Assembly: GCA_041752115.1 (NCBI GenBank) | Contig: JBGSHS010000361.1 | Location: 12,411-76,410, forward strand | Source of the DNA: JAJRVM01 sp041752115 | Lineage (GTDB): Bacteria > Planctomycetota > Planctomycetia > Pirellulales > Pirellulaceae | Direction: 5' to 3' | DNA: 64,000 nt | Part shown: piece by piece, positions 47,060-56,372 of the stretch | Position numbering within the stretch: the stretch's first letter is position 1 | Layout: each line of letters opens with the position of its first letter | The notes under the pieces: model-generated | Seen by the model: the letters and a program-made list of their open reading frames with translations, nothing else | Databases searched by the model: none | Told to the model about the DNA's origin: nothing | Translations under genes and position numbers: made by a program

Positions 47060-50000
47060 ATGTTTCATCTGCGATTCTTCTGCGGCGCTTTCGGCCGGAA
47101 GGTGCTCTTGGGCAGCGCAGTGATGTGCCTGCTGATCGGAACGTCGTTGGCCGAGCAACCGGAACCACAATACCTGTCGACCGATCTGGCCGATCGCATG
47201 AGCAGTGTGATTCAGGGCTGGGGAGAGCTGGGAATCGATACGTCGGTCAAGCCGGGACCGAAACCGGCGATGAAACTGCGTATCAAAGACAAGGAGTATC
47301 AGCATGGATTGGGCCATCACGCTCCCGGCGAAATCACCATCGATCTGGCGGGACAATTCCAGAGCTTTCACACCGACGTGGGTATTCAGTGGCAAGGAGG
47401 CAGCGACGCGGCATCGGTCGTATTCTGCGTGCTGGTCGACGGCAAGAAGGTCTTTGACAGTGGTGTCATGCGCGAGGGCGACGCTCCCCGCTCGGTCGAT
47501 GTTCCGGTGCGCGGTGCCGAGGAACTGACTCTGATTGCCGAGGATGCGGGAGATGGTATTACCTGCGACTGTGCCAACTGGGCGGACGCTCGGCTGATCC
47601 CCGACCCGACGGCCATGAAACGACCGCCGATCTTGGGACTGGACGTGGCTGCGTTTGGTCAGGTAGTGACGTGGGATCCGCAGCGATTGGAGGGAACCGC
47701 CGCGAACCGCGTCGAGGAGTTTCCGGCCGACGACATTCGAATGTACCGAGAAGTGCAACCGGAATCGGATGGATCTTACGTTGTTCCGGTGTATGGGGGC
47801 CGTGGATGCATTGGTCTGCGATGGGACGAGAATCGCATGTTGCGCCAAGTCGCGTTGTCGTTTGCCGATGCCGCAGCCATTCCGCCGCAGGAGTCGATCC
47901 AACTGCAGACGTGGTCGGGTGAATCAGCCTGGCAAGGCAAATGGGAGCCCTGTCAGCTGACTCCCGAGCTGGCAGAGAATCGTCTCGTCTGGAATTTCCG
48001 CCCCCGCGATGCCGCTCGCGGCACTCAGAAGGTCCGCTGGGTATTTTCCGACATGCCCAAACCGGTAATTTTGAAGGGCCTGCAGGCCCATTCACGTTCG
48101 CGGTCGGTGACGGTCGACTTGCGTGTGGAGGCGGTTCGTCCCGCTTCTCATGATCCCATTGCGGTCGTGCTGTACAACGGCAGTTTCATCGAAGAGAGTC
48201 CTTCCCAGGAAGGTTTCTATCAGCGCACGTGGGATCCGAGCAGGCCACTCACGCTTCGAGTGCGCGCGGCGGCCACCAAGCGATACAAAGCCGATCGCAC
48301 GGTGCTGCAGTTCAGCGGGCCAGGGCTCCCCTTCGGCGTCGCGGTGGAAGACTTGCTCTCCCATGACTGTGTCTACGTCGCTCACGCCGGAGTGTTCCTG
48401 GTGCGGGAACCCGCGCCCGTCACGTGCAGCGAATATCTGCAGAAGATCGCCGGCGGTAAGACGCTTCTGTCACACGTTCGCCAACAACCCGATCAGACGT
48501 TCGCCCAGGCGATGGATAAGGTCCACAATCCCATCCAGGATTTGGGGCCGACCATGCTGTCCCTGGCTTGCGACAACCGAAAGTTTGTGGCGATGCGCGA
48601 CGGATCGATGGTGTTCGACTTGTATACGAAAGGGGATGGTCCTGAGCTGCCCATTCCTACTCAGTGGCAGCTTGTTCCGCGGTTCGGCAGTGGCAAGGAC
48701 CAGCAACTGTCTCGCCGCCTGGCCAAAACCTGGCTCCCGATGCCGACGACATTTGTCACGGATGGCGATCTGACGTACGCGTCATGTGCGTACGTGGCAC
48801 CGCTCGACGACGAAGCTAGTCAGGATCGTCCCGTCTGGTTTCGTCAGCGGGCGGTCGGCGTGGTGGAATACTCGGTCCGCAATGGGGGCAGCGAGGAACT
48901 TCCCGCCTCACTGGCGTTGATGCTGACCGCTGGAGAAGGCAATACGCAGCAGGTAACTTGGCAGAAGCAAGGGGCCGTCGTAGTCGCCACTCTGGGCAAT
49001 CGGCTCGTGGCGATGCTGGACGTCGGCCAGCTGGAACCTGCTGACCTGCAGATTGCCGGCCCCACGATTACGCTTTCCGGGAAACTGCCTGCCGGTGACG
49101 AGGCCCGGTGTACAGCATACATTCCCGCCTGGCCGGCGACGCCGACGGACGCCCAGGTTCTGGTGCAAGCAGCTCCCGATGCACGGCGGCTGGAAGCGTA
49201 CTGGAACAAAGTGCTGGAGCCCGCAGCGCAAATTACCCTCCCCGATGAACTGTTGACCCAGGTTATTCGTGCCTCAGAAGTTCACTGTCTGCTGGCAGCA
49301 CGCAATGAAGATGAGGGTCGGCGAGTGTCCGCGTGGATCAGTTCCGATCGGTACGGGCCGCTGGAGAGCGAAGCCAATTCGATCATTCGCGGCATGGGAC
49401 TGATGGGGCATGACGAGTTCGCTCAGCGCAGCTTTGACTACTTCATCGCGCGCTACAACAAAGCGGGGTATCTCACTACCGGCTATACGATGGTGGGAAC
49501 GGGTGAACATCTCTGGACGCTGGCCGAACATCATCAGCGCGTGCAGGATGATCAGTGGCTCACCGCTGTCGCCCCGCAGCTGGCCCGCGTCTGTCAGTGG
49601 ATTGTCGCTCAACGTGCGAAAACCAAATTGACCGACTCCCAGGGAACTCGGGTACCGGAATACGGCCTGTTTCCTCCAGGCGTGACCGCTGACTGGAACC
49701 GCTATGCCTACCGCTTCTTCAACGATGCCCAATACTGCGCGGGATTGGAGACCGCCGCGCGCATGTTGGCGGCGATTCAATATCCGGGAGCGGATCGCTG
49801 GCTGGAAGATGCCGAGCAGTATCGAAACGACCTGCTGCGAGCGTACCGCGCGACACAAGCCCGCTCACCCGTTGTGCAGCTCGGCGATGGGACGTGGGGA
49901 CTCCCCGATCCAGCACTCTTGGATTGCCCGGGCCGAGTGGAGGACTTTCTCCCCGGGGAAGATGGAAATCGCAGCTGGGCATATAGCGTGGAGCTGGGCG

Positions 50001-50701
50001 CACACCACTTGGCCGCCACGCGAGTGCTTGATCCTGCCGGCTCGGATGTGGGAACGATGATGGACTATCTGGAAGAATCGCAGTTCCTGCGATCCGGCAT
50101 GGGAGATTATCCCGAAGCCCGGAATCGTCAGGATCCGTTCAACCTGGGAGGCTTTGCCAAAGTGCAGCCGTATTACGGCCGATTCGCCGAGGTCTATGCC
50201 GCACGCGATGACGTCAAGCCGTTTGTTCGAGCCTACTTCAATGCGATTCCGTCGCTGCTGTGCCGAGAGAATCTGTCGTTCTGGGAGCACTTCCACAATA
50301 TGGGTGGCTGGAACAAGACCCACGAAACCGGCTGGTTCCTCTGCCAAAGTCGACTCATGCTGGTCCAGGAACGCGGACACGAACTGTGGCTCGCTCCCTT
50401 CGCAACTTCCAATTGGCTGCAGGACGGTCAAATCATTTCCGTGCAGAATGCGCCCACCGATTTCGGCCGTGTCAGTTTCCAGATCGAGTCGGCGATCAAA
50501 CAGAACAATATCCAAGCCGAAATCCAGCCGCCTGTCAGGCAGTCGCCAGAACGAATCGTGTTGCGTCTGCGACATCCGGACGGCAAGCCGATCCGTGCCG
50601 TTACGGTTGACGGTCAACCGCATCAGAGCTTTGATGTGGAGGAAGAAACGATCACACTATTGCCGACGAAGTCTCCGATCCGTGTGCGTGTGGAGTATTA
50701 G
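47060..50701 (+). CDS. Large secreted NPCBM/six-hairpin glycosidase-like protein (paralogue B)
   Basis: ATG 47060 follows GAGGAG at seven bases and begins a signal peptide (about 1-31); 1,213 residues. Residues about 35-185 form an NPCBM domain (QHGLGHHAPGEITIDLAGQF, FHTDVGIQ, VVFCVLVDGKKVFDSGVM). The rest parallels paralogue A: VVTWDPQRLEGTAANRVEEF, YGPLESEANSIIRGMGLMGH, VPEYGLFPPGVTADWNRY, GGFAKVQPYYGRFAEV, GWNKTHETGWFLCQSRLML and a terminal beta-sandwich. NPCBM domains bind carbohydrate, so it is likely an extracellular polysaccharide-active enzyme. Position between the dehydratase-like and deacetylase genes supports one pathway. The exact hydrolase family is open. Confidence 0.78.
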   Translation: MFHLRFFCGAFGRKVLLGSAVMCLLIGTSLAEQPEPQYLSTDLADRMSSVIQGWGELGIDTSVKPGPKPAMKLRIKDKEYQHGLGHHAPGEITIDLAGQFQSFHTDVGIQWQGGSDAASVVFCVLVDGKKVFDSGVMREGDAPRSVDVPVRGAEELTLIAEDAGDGITCDCANWADARLIPDPTAMKRPPILGLDVAAFGQVVTWDPQRLEGTAANRVEEFPADDIRMYREVQPESDGSYVVPVYGGRGCIGLRWDENRMLRQVALSFADAAAIPPQESIQLQTWSGESAWQGKWEPCQLTPELAENRLVWNFRPRDAARGTQKVRWVFSDMPKPVILKGLQAHSRSRSVTVDLRVEAVRPASHDPIAVVLYNGSFIEESPSQEGFYQRTWDPSRPLTLRVRAAATKRYKADRTVLQFSGPGLPFGVAVEDLLSHDCVYVAHAGVFLVREPAPVTCSEYLQKIAGGKTLLSHVRQQPDQTFAQAMDKVHNPIQDLGPTMLSLACDNRKFVAMRDGSMVFDLYTKGDGPELPIPTQWQLVPRFGSGKDQQLSRRLAKTWLPMPTTFVTDGDLTYASCAYVAPLDDEASQDRPVWFRQRAVGVVEYSVRNGGSEELPASLALMLTAGEGNTQQVTWQKQGAVVVATLGNRLVAMLDVGQLEPADLQIAGPTITLSGKLPAGDEARCTAYIPAWPATPTDAQVLVQAAPDARRLEAYWNKVLEPAAQITLPDELLTQVIRASEVHCLLAARNEDEGRRVSAWISSDRYGPLESEANSIIRGMGLMGHDEFAQRSFDYFIARYNKAGYLTTGYTMVGTGEHLWTLAEHHQRVQDDQWLTAVAPQLARVCQWIVAQRAKTKLTDSQGTRVPEYGLFPPGVTADWNRYAYRFFNDAQYCAGLETAARMLAAIQYPGADRWLEDAEQYRNDLLRAYRATQARSPVVQLGDGTWGLPDPALLDCPGRVEDFLPGEDGNRSWAYSVELGAHHLAATRVLDPAGSDVGTMMDYLEESQFLRSGMGDYPEARNRQDPFNLGGFAKVQPYYGRFAEVYAARDDVKPFVRAYFNAIPSLLCRENLSFWEHFHNMGGWNKTHETGWFLCQSRLMLVQERGHELWLAPFATSNWLQDGQIISVQNAPTDFGRVSFQIESAIKQNNIQAEIQPPVRQSPERIVLRLRHPDGKPIRAVTVDGQPHQSFDVEEETITLLPTKSPIRVRVEY

Positions 50702-50730
50702 AACTGATTCGTGTCCTGCTCGCGCACACT

Positions 50731-50791
50731 GTAGCCATGCGCGCAGTGCGTAGCCATGCGCGCGCAGTGCGCAGCCATGCTCGCGCAGAGC
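50731..50791. repeat. Three imperfect tandem 19-21 bp repeats
   Basis: Units GTAGCCATGCGCGCAGTGC (50731-50749), the same with an extra GC (50750-50770) and a diverged third copy (50771-50791). They lie in the 162-base gap between paralogue B and the PIG-L gene. GCGC-rich units could fold; no coding sense is evident. Confidence 0.8.
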
Positions 50792-50863
50792 ATGGGAGAA
50801 TCGCCATACGTTATCCACGGCCCCCGCGGTCTGCGCGACCGCGGCCACTGGAGAGAACAGAAC

Positions 50864-51628
50864 ATGCCTTATCACAAGATCGCTCTGGCCTGTATGGCGC
50901 ATCCGGACGACGTCGAGTTCACTTGCAGTGGCACGCTGGCACTCCTGCGCGAGCGTGGCTGGGAAATCCACATCGCAACGATGACGCCTGGCGACTGCGG
51001 GTCGGAGCAGTTGAGTCCTGACGAAATCAGTCGGATCCGGCGGGTGGAGGGAGCCAATGCGGCGGCCGTGCTGGACGGCGTCTTTCACTGCCTGGAACGT
51101 CAGGATGGGTTCATTGCGTATGATCGCCCGGCCATTGAAGCTACCGTGCGATTGATTCGCGAAGTGCGTCCGGGGGTCGTATTTGCCGCGTCTCCACAGG
51201 ACTATCTGATCGACCACGAAGTGTCGAGTGCGCTGGTGCGGAATGCCGTCTTCTTTGCGGGCGTGCCGAATCTGAAGACAGGGTCGGTCGGAATCATGCG
51301 CCCGGTCCCGTACGTGTACTATGCTGATCCTGTGGAAGGCAAAGACATGTTCGGCACGCCGGTCAATGCCACGACGATCGTCGACACGACAGCGATGATG
51401 GACACCAAAGCCCGCATGTTGTCTTGCCACGCCAGTCAGCGTGAGTGGCTACTCAAGCAACACGGCATGGATGAGTATATTGAGGCGATGAAGGCGATGG
51501 GGAGCCGACGCGGCCAAGAGATTGGCGTGGCGTACGCGGAAGGATTTCGACAACACCTTGGGCACGGTTATCCGCAGGACAACCTGCTGTTACAGGAACT
51601 GGGAAATCTAGTCCGCACTCGCTCCTGA
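50864..51628 (+). CDS. PIG-L/LmbE family deacetylase
   Basis: ATG 50864 follows GGAGAGAACAGAAC; 254 residues. MAHPDDVEF places the zinc-binding HPDD motif at residues 13-16; the third ligand is expected in DYLIDHEVSS. The fold is LmbE-like, as in GlcNAc-PI de-N-acetylases and mycothiol MshB. It removes acetyl groups from amino sugars or related molecules. No signal peptide, so it acts in the cytosol. It is 13 bases upstream of the sugar porter gene, in one operon with it, so its substrate may enter through that carrier. Confidence 0.92.
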   Translation: MPYHKIALACMAHPDDVEFTCSGTLALLRERGWEIHIATMTPGDCGSEQLSPDEISRIRRVEGANAAAVLDGVFHCLERQDGFIAYDRPAIEATVRLIREVRPGVVFAASPQDYLIDHEVSSALVRNAVFFAGVPNLKTGSVGIMRPVPYVYYADPVEGKDMFGTPVNATTIVDTTAMMDTKARMLSCHASQREWLLKQHGMDEYIEAMKAMGSRRGQEIGVAYAEGFRQHLGHGYPQDNLLLQELGNLVRTRS

Positions 51629-51641
51629 AGGAGAAGCGTCT

Positions 51642-53078
51642 GTGAACAACCGGCAAGGAACGATCTACGTCTTCGCGATCGCCTTTGTGGCCTCCGTGGG
51701 CGGGTTTTTGTTCGGCTATGATCTGGCAATTATGGGGGGCGCGAATGTTTACCTGAAGGAGCAGTTCCGCTTGTCAGACGCGGGATTCGGGTTCACGACT
51801 GCCAGCGCCGCACTGGGCTGCGCGGCGGGACCGTTCCTGGGAGCCTGGCTGTGCGATGCCATCGGGCGTCGCCGCACGCTGATCGCCGCTTCTGCCCTGC
51901 TGGCGATCAGTGCTCTGCTGACCGCCCTGCCCCGCGACATCTATACGTTCAACGTGTTTCGCATTGTCGGTGGCGTGGGGGTCGGACTCTGTTCCATCGC
52001 ATCACCCATGTACATTGCCGAAATCGCTCCGCCACGCAGTCGTGGCGCGCTCGTATTCATGTACCAGCTGGCGATCGTGGTCGGGATGGTTCTGTCGATA
52101 TTCGTCGCCTATCTGTTGGCCGGCTGGATTGCAGAAACGACCAGTTGGCGGTGGATGTTTGCTTCCGAAATGGTGGCGATTCTGGTGTTTGTCGTTTTCC
52201 TGCTGATGATTCCCGAAACGCCGCGCTGGCTCCTGGCCAACGACCGGAAGCCGCAGGCCCTTGCGGTGCTCGAGCGGATCGGCGGCACAGACCACGCGCG
52301 CCAGCAATTGCTGGAAATTCAGACGTCGCTTTCCGAGGAAACGGGCACCTGGCGCGAACTGTTGCAGCCAGGTATGGTCCGAGCCTTATTGGTCGGCGTA
52401 TTGCTGGCGGTCTTCAATAACTACACCGGCTGGAGCGGCGTGTACAGCTATTTGACCGAACTCTTTCAACACGAGAACGCGGTCGATACGACGGGGGCGA
52501 TCTTCCAGTACATGCTCTGCTACGCTTTCATGGGCCTGATGACTCTGGCAGCCTGCTTTGCCGTCGACCGACTGGGACGCCGTCCGTTATGGATCGGCGC
52601 GTCCGCACTGATGATCGTGGCCAACATCTGGACGGGTTGCATGTTCCACTGGAACATGACCGGTATCATGGTCTTGCTGGCGATTTTCTTCCTGGCGATA
52701 CCCCATTCTTTCGGGCTTGGTCCACTCCCCTGGCTCATGATGTCGGAACTCTATCCCACGCGGATCCGTGCCCGAGCCGTGTCGATCACGACGACCGTTT
52801 TGTGGGTAACCGCCTTCTTTCCGGTCATGCTCTTTCCCATCCTGCAGAAGTGGTCTGAGCGAACGGTGGGCTCTGTGGCTGGAGTCTTCTGGATCTACGC
52901 CGGGATCTGTGTGCTGTCACTGATCTTTGGCTGGCTGCTGCTTCCCGAAACCAAAGGGCGGTCGCTGGAAGCCATCGCGCAGTCATGGACCGGAACGCCA
53001 AACGCGTCGATTTCGCAGGCCTCACCTGGCGCGACGATCGTGCGCGATGTGGCAACCCTTGGGCACAATGACGAATGA
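51642..53078 (+). CDS. MFS sugar porter
   Basis: 478 residues from GTG, with GAAGGAGAAG before it. All sugar-porter signatures are seen: GGFLFGYDLAIMGG (helix 1), CDAIGRRRTL (loop 2-3), PETPRWLL after helix 6, AVDRLGRRPLW, and PETKGRSLEA after helix 12. Twelve segments. It carries a hexose, pentose or inositol, probably with H+ or Na+. The last residues HNDE and the stop are encoded by the left arm of a palindromic repeat (53067-53185), so the C-terminus was formed or replaced by that element. Confidence 0.92.
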   Translation: MNNRQGTIYVFAIAFVASVGGFLFGYDLAIMGGANVYLKEQFRLSDAGFGFTTASAALGCAAGPFLGAWLCDAIGRRRTLIAASALLAISALLTALPRDIYTFNVFRIVGGVGVGLCSIASPMYIAEIAPPRSRGALVFMYQLAIVVGMVLSIFVAYLLAGWIAETTSWRWMFASEMVAILVFVVFLLMIPETPRWLLANDRKPQALAVLERIGGTDHARQQLLEIQTSLSEETGTWRELLQPGMVRALLVGVLLAVFNNYTGWSGVYSYLTELFQHENAVDTTGAIFQYMLCYAFMGLMTLAACFAVDRLGRRPLWIGASALMIVANIWTGCMFHWNMTGIMVLLAIFFLAIPHSFGLGPLPWLMMSELYPTRIRARAVSITTTVLWVTAFFPVMLFPILQKWSERTVGSVAGVFWIYAGICVLSLIFGWLLLPETKGRSLEAIAQSWTGTPNASISQASPGATIVRDVATLGHNDE

Positions 53079-53185
53079 CGAAGTACCCAATGACGAAGGG
53101 AATGACGAAGGCCGAACCAGCCTTGTGGTTCTTGTTCGTCATGGGGTACTTCGTCATTCGTCATTTCTTCATTCTGTGGTTCAGA
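53067..53185. repeat. Palindromic ATGACGAA-type intergenic element
   Basis: Left arm 53067-53088 and right arm 53144-53165 are perfect 22-base inverted copies (core GACGAATGACGAAGTACCC). Further nested pairing occurs inside: ATGACGAA at 53099-53112 with TTCGTCAT near 53135, and GAACCA/TGGTTC around the centre. The unit AATGACGAA also repeats in tandem. The whole can fold into one long hairpin. It has no coding capacity or transposase and resembles REP/MITE-like palindromes. It supplies the stop codon of the sugar porter. Confidence 0.85.
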
Positions 53186-53345
53186 AGCCTCGGTGACCAA
53201 CGCCGCGAGCTGTGCTACCGCAGCCAGACGCGGGAAGAGCGAGGTTGTTTGTCTTGCTGTTAGCAGGGACAGTCGCGATTCGAGTCCTCTGTCGTCTGCC
53301 CAGCGGACAGGAAAGGTATGGGAAGATCACCCGGAATATCGAGCT

Positions 53346-55847
53346 TCAGTCGACGATCTTCCAAACCATGATCCGGTCGAAGGCGACCGATGCCTTACCT
53401 GTCCAGAAGACACGCGACTCGTATGTGCCGCCCGGCTGTTGGTGCTCGAATACGAGCGCTAGCGAGCGAAACTCCCCTTCGGGCAACTCGTCAGCACTCA
53501 GTGTTTTCGATGCATAGATCGCCCCACCGCCTGCCAGACCGGCATCGACTTGAACAACGTCACCGGAGCCCTCACCCGTGCGTTTCAGTCGGAAGAGAGC
53601 CAGATACCGTCCAGGAGCCAGCGCAGCATAGGGACCATAAGACAAGTAACCTGTGGCGCTCACTCCCCGCTTCGCTGCGCGACAGACCGATCCATCTTCA
53701 TTGACGACCTGCTCCCCGGTCGTTCGTGGAAGCACATCGCTCCCCATATCGCTCACGCACTGTAATAGTGCCTCTTGGGGAATATCGCCGACGATCTCAC
53801 CTGCAGCTACGTATCGAACGGGCACAACCGAATCACGACTTCCGCAGTCGCTGGCCGTGCGAAACACGACTTCTCCTCCGCTCGACCTGCCGCACACCGC
53901 CACTTCCATTTCTCTGCCGGTCTCTAACACGGCCTCAGCGGGTGTGATCGACGAATCGTTCAGGCCCGACGAAGTGAACTTCGTCGCTAAAGGTTCGGAC
54001 GTGACATTGTGGACGCGGCAGTGCATTTCACAGCGAACACCTTCGATAAACGCGCTGGATTGAGGGAGTCGTGTGACGATCTGGACATCCCTGGCCAGCT
54101 GCTCCTGATGCTGCTTGAACAAGTCGAAGAAGGTGACAAGATCGACGACCTCGAACGGCTCTTCCGGATGCTTTTGAGCGAACAACTCAAGTGAGGCCTT
54201 GACCTTTTCCGGCGGCACCCACACGCAGCGAAAATAGTAGAAACCGGGCTCGTTCGGTGGGCGCGATGCTACGGCCTTGTAGATTTCTCCGGCCGTGAAC
54301 TCGGGCGAGTTGGGGTCGGCACCCAGCAACTGCACGATCGGCATGCCTTTCCACACATGGGGGACCGGCGGTCGTCCCTCTCCTGTATGCAAGTCGGCAA
54401 CGATCGTGGCGTATCCGTCAGGCGAGAACTGAGCGAATGCATCCTTCACGTCACTACGGGGCTGGTCCCAATCGAGCACCATGCCTGAGATCGTGACATC
54501 CGCTTCCTGGTAGAAGCGTTGATTGTGCTCCACAAATAGAGGAAGGTGTTTCGGATCCACGCGATTGGGATTCATATAGCCGGCAGCGCTGGCATCCGCC
54601 ACGAAATGGTCGTTCGGCGTCGCGGTCTCATAGAAGTAAGCGATCAAGTCGGGATAAGTCTCCAGCAAGTTCGGATTGATGCCCCAGGCCAACGGCAGCT
54701 CGCCGCGCAACGGATCGCTCCAGAACCCGGGCAGGAAGCTGTAGAGCGGATAGGTCGAGTCATAGTCGGCCATCAGGAACGCGAGGTAGGACTTGTTCTC
54801 GGGAGTTCGCTTCTGAGTGGGGCGAGTCTGCTTCAGCGGTTTGCGCGGAGCATGGCTATGAAACGACTGGTTGTAGCTGAACTCCGTGGCCGTATTCTGA
54901 TAGCAGTTGTAGGGCGAAATCAGATAGACCGTTTCCCACTCGGTCGGTACCGGATCGTGTGTACTGAGGTGTCCAGGCATGTTGGCGTACTTGTGAAAGT
55001 TGAAGAACCCAGCCACTTCGGTCATCTGCTTGCCGGCCGACTGGTTGAGCGTGGCGGAAAGCAGCAGATGATAGGTCGCCAGATCGGTTCCGAGCGGTTG
55101 TTGCGGATCATCCGCGGGGACTTCATCGCCCCACGGGGACAAGTCGTAAGTGAATGCTCGGTTCTTTACGGCCCAGTCGCGCACGATCAGATAGGCAGTC
55201 TGTCCGGGCGCTCGGTCGAAATGCGAGTCCGTGTACAGGCACAGGAAGTGGGGTGAACAACGGCCCTGGTCGATGTACTCCCGAATGGCCCACCGATAGG
55301 CATCATTCTTCTTGCTGCCGGTTTCCTGGCCTGTGAACATCCCCCGCAGATCTTTGACGATCTTCAGATTCCACTTCGCCAGGTATTTGTCAGCCATTTC
55401 AGGACTCAGCATCACAGCATCCTCCACCCCGGCGATGGTTGTGGCGAGGTTGATGGTTGCCGGCACATCGGGATCCCATACCACTGCCCCACGCAGGCTT
55501 CCTCTTGCCAATTGATAGACCGCGTCAAGATCTGGGAGTTTCCTGTGCTCACGCCCCTGGAGCCAGCGGCCATCACGCGACAAGAGCTCGAGCCAGTATT
55601 CCGGCTTGCCGTAGTTCGGATTACAGACGTACAGAACCGGCGCATCCCGATTGAGGATCCCCTGCAACGAGACCAGCGCGGCGACCTGATCGTAGTCCTC
55701 GGCACAAGATGGCTGCTTGGTCAACTCATAGATGTAGATCGGTTGGGTCTCACGCGCATCACCACACTTCGCGTCAAGGGCGTAAGTAATGACAGGCGTT
55801 TGGAGCAGGACTATCAAGCTGAGAGAGCAGAAATGTCGGCAGAGCAT
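53346..55847 (-). CDS. Exported GxGYxYP-family protein
   Basis: 833 residues; signal peptide 1-24. Residues about 35-280 match the GxGYxYP N-terminal domain (QVAALVSLQGILNRDAPVLYV). Residues about 290-560 match the C-terminal domain (LAFLMADYDSTYPLYSFLPGFWSDP, RGELPLAWGINPNLLETYPDLIAYFYETA). The name-giving motif is degenerate: ASAAGYMNP near 419-426, with Asn for the second Tyr. A beta-rich C-terminal region (about 600-833) looks like a carbohydrate-binding sandwich. The family is linked to polysaccharide utilisation loci but has no proven reaction. Weak ribosome site. Converges on the sugar porter. Confidence 0.82.
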   Translation of the reverse strand: MLCRHFCSLSLIVLLQTPVITYALDAKCGDARETQPIYIYELTKQPSCAEDYDQVAALVSLQGILNRDAPVLYVCNPNYGKPEYWLELLSRDGRWLQGREHRKLPDLDAVYQLARGSLRGAVVWDPDVPATINLATTIAGVEDAVMLSPEMADKYLAKWNLKIVKDLRGMFTGQETGSKKNDAYRWAIREYIDQGRCSPHFLCLYTDSHFDRAPGQTAYLIVRDWAVKNRAFTYDLSPWGDEVPADDPQQPLGTDLATYHLLLSATLNQSAGKQMTEVAGFFNFHKYANMPGHLSTHDPVPTEWETVYLISPYNCYQNTATEFSYNQSFHSHAPRKPLKQTRPTQKRTPENKSYLAFLMADYDSTYPLYSFLPGFWSDPLRGELPLAWGINPNLLETYPDLIAYFYETATPNDHFVADASAAGYMNPNRVDPKHLPLFVEHNQRFYQEADVTISGMVLDWDQPRSDVKDAFAQFSPDGYATIVADLHTGEGRPPVPHVWKGMPIVQLLGADPNSPEFTAGEIYKAVASRPPNEPGFYYFRCVWVPPEKVKASLELFAQKHPEEPFEVVDLVTFFDLFKQHQEQLARDVQIVTRLPQSSAFIEGVRCEMHCRVHNVTSEPLATKFTSSGLNDSSITPAEAVLETGREMEVAVCGRSSGGEVVFRTASDCGSRDSVVPVRYVAAGEIVGDIPQEALLQCVSDMGSDVLPRTTGEQVVNEDGSVCRAAKRGVSATGYLSYGPYAALAPGRYLALFRLKRTGEGSGDVVQVDAGLAGGGAIYASKTLSADELPEGEFRSLALVFEHQQPGGTYESRVFWTGKASVAFDRIMVWKIVD

Positions 55848-56372
55848 GGTCTATCCATTTCGTAGTGCGTTTGCGTTCAGCTGAGTTACGACGATACTGA
55901 CGAGCGATTGTAGTGCCTGCTCAATCAGCGGCCACAGTTGAAGGATGTTTCGCTGCCAATGACGAACTACCCGACGTCCAAAGAACCCCCACTGGTAGAC
56001 AATCGAGCCGGAACCGAATTCAGGCGAATGTCATGTGGCCGGTTCGTTCGGCATTCGAGATTCGTCATTCAGGCAGGCGCAGCCGAATGACGACGAGTCA
56101 TCCACAGTAACGCGGGGCCACACAATCAATCCACTCAAAGGGATGGGCCAGTCTCGTGTGGGGAAGGTTGGCGTGCCGGGCGTGTCTTCTGGTGTGCGAT
56201 CGTGTCGTTGACCAGCCACATCATGCAGCATACGATGGACGGCAACGGCAGGCAATCAGACGCTCGTTTTTTGCCCTCTTCCTTCGCGATCGAGCGGAAT
56301 CGGTCGCGCTGAAGGAAGGCCAGCTGGATATCCTGCTTGGATGAGTCGCACTGCGGCGGATGGAGTGAAATC
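55848..56372. other. Divergent intergenic region with a decayed repeat copy
   Basis: About 525 bases between the GxGYxYP gene (minus) and the GH28-like gene (plus). CCAATGACGAAC (55956-55967) and ATTCGTCATTC (56060-56070) are inverted remnants of the element at 53067, with GAATGACGACG at 56083. Both flanking promoters should be here. Confidence 0.5.

Noticed and set aside
53079..53200. Short proteins reading MTNDE and RHSSF on either strand
   Set aside because: They are translations of the palindromic element, a known source of spurious annotations.
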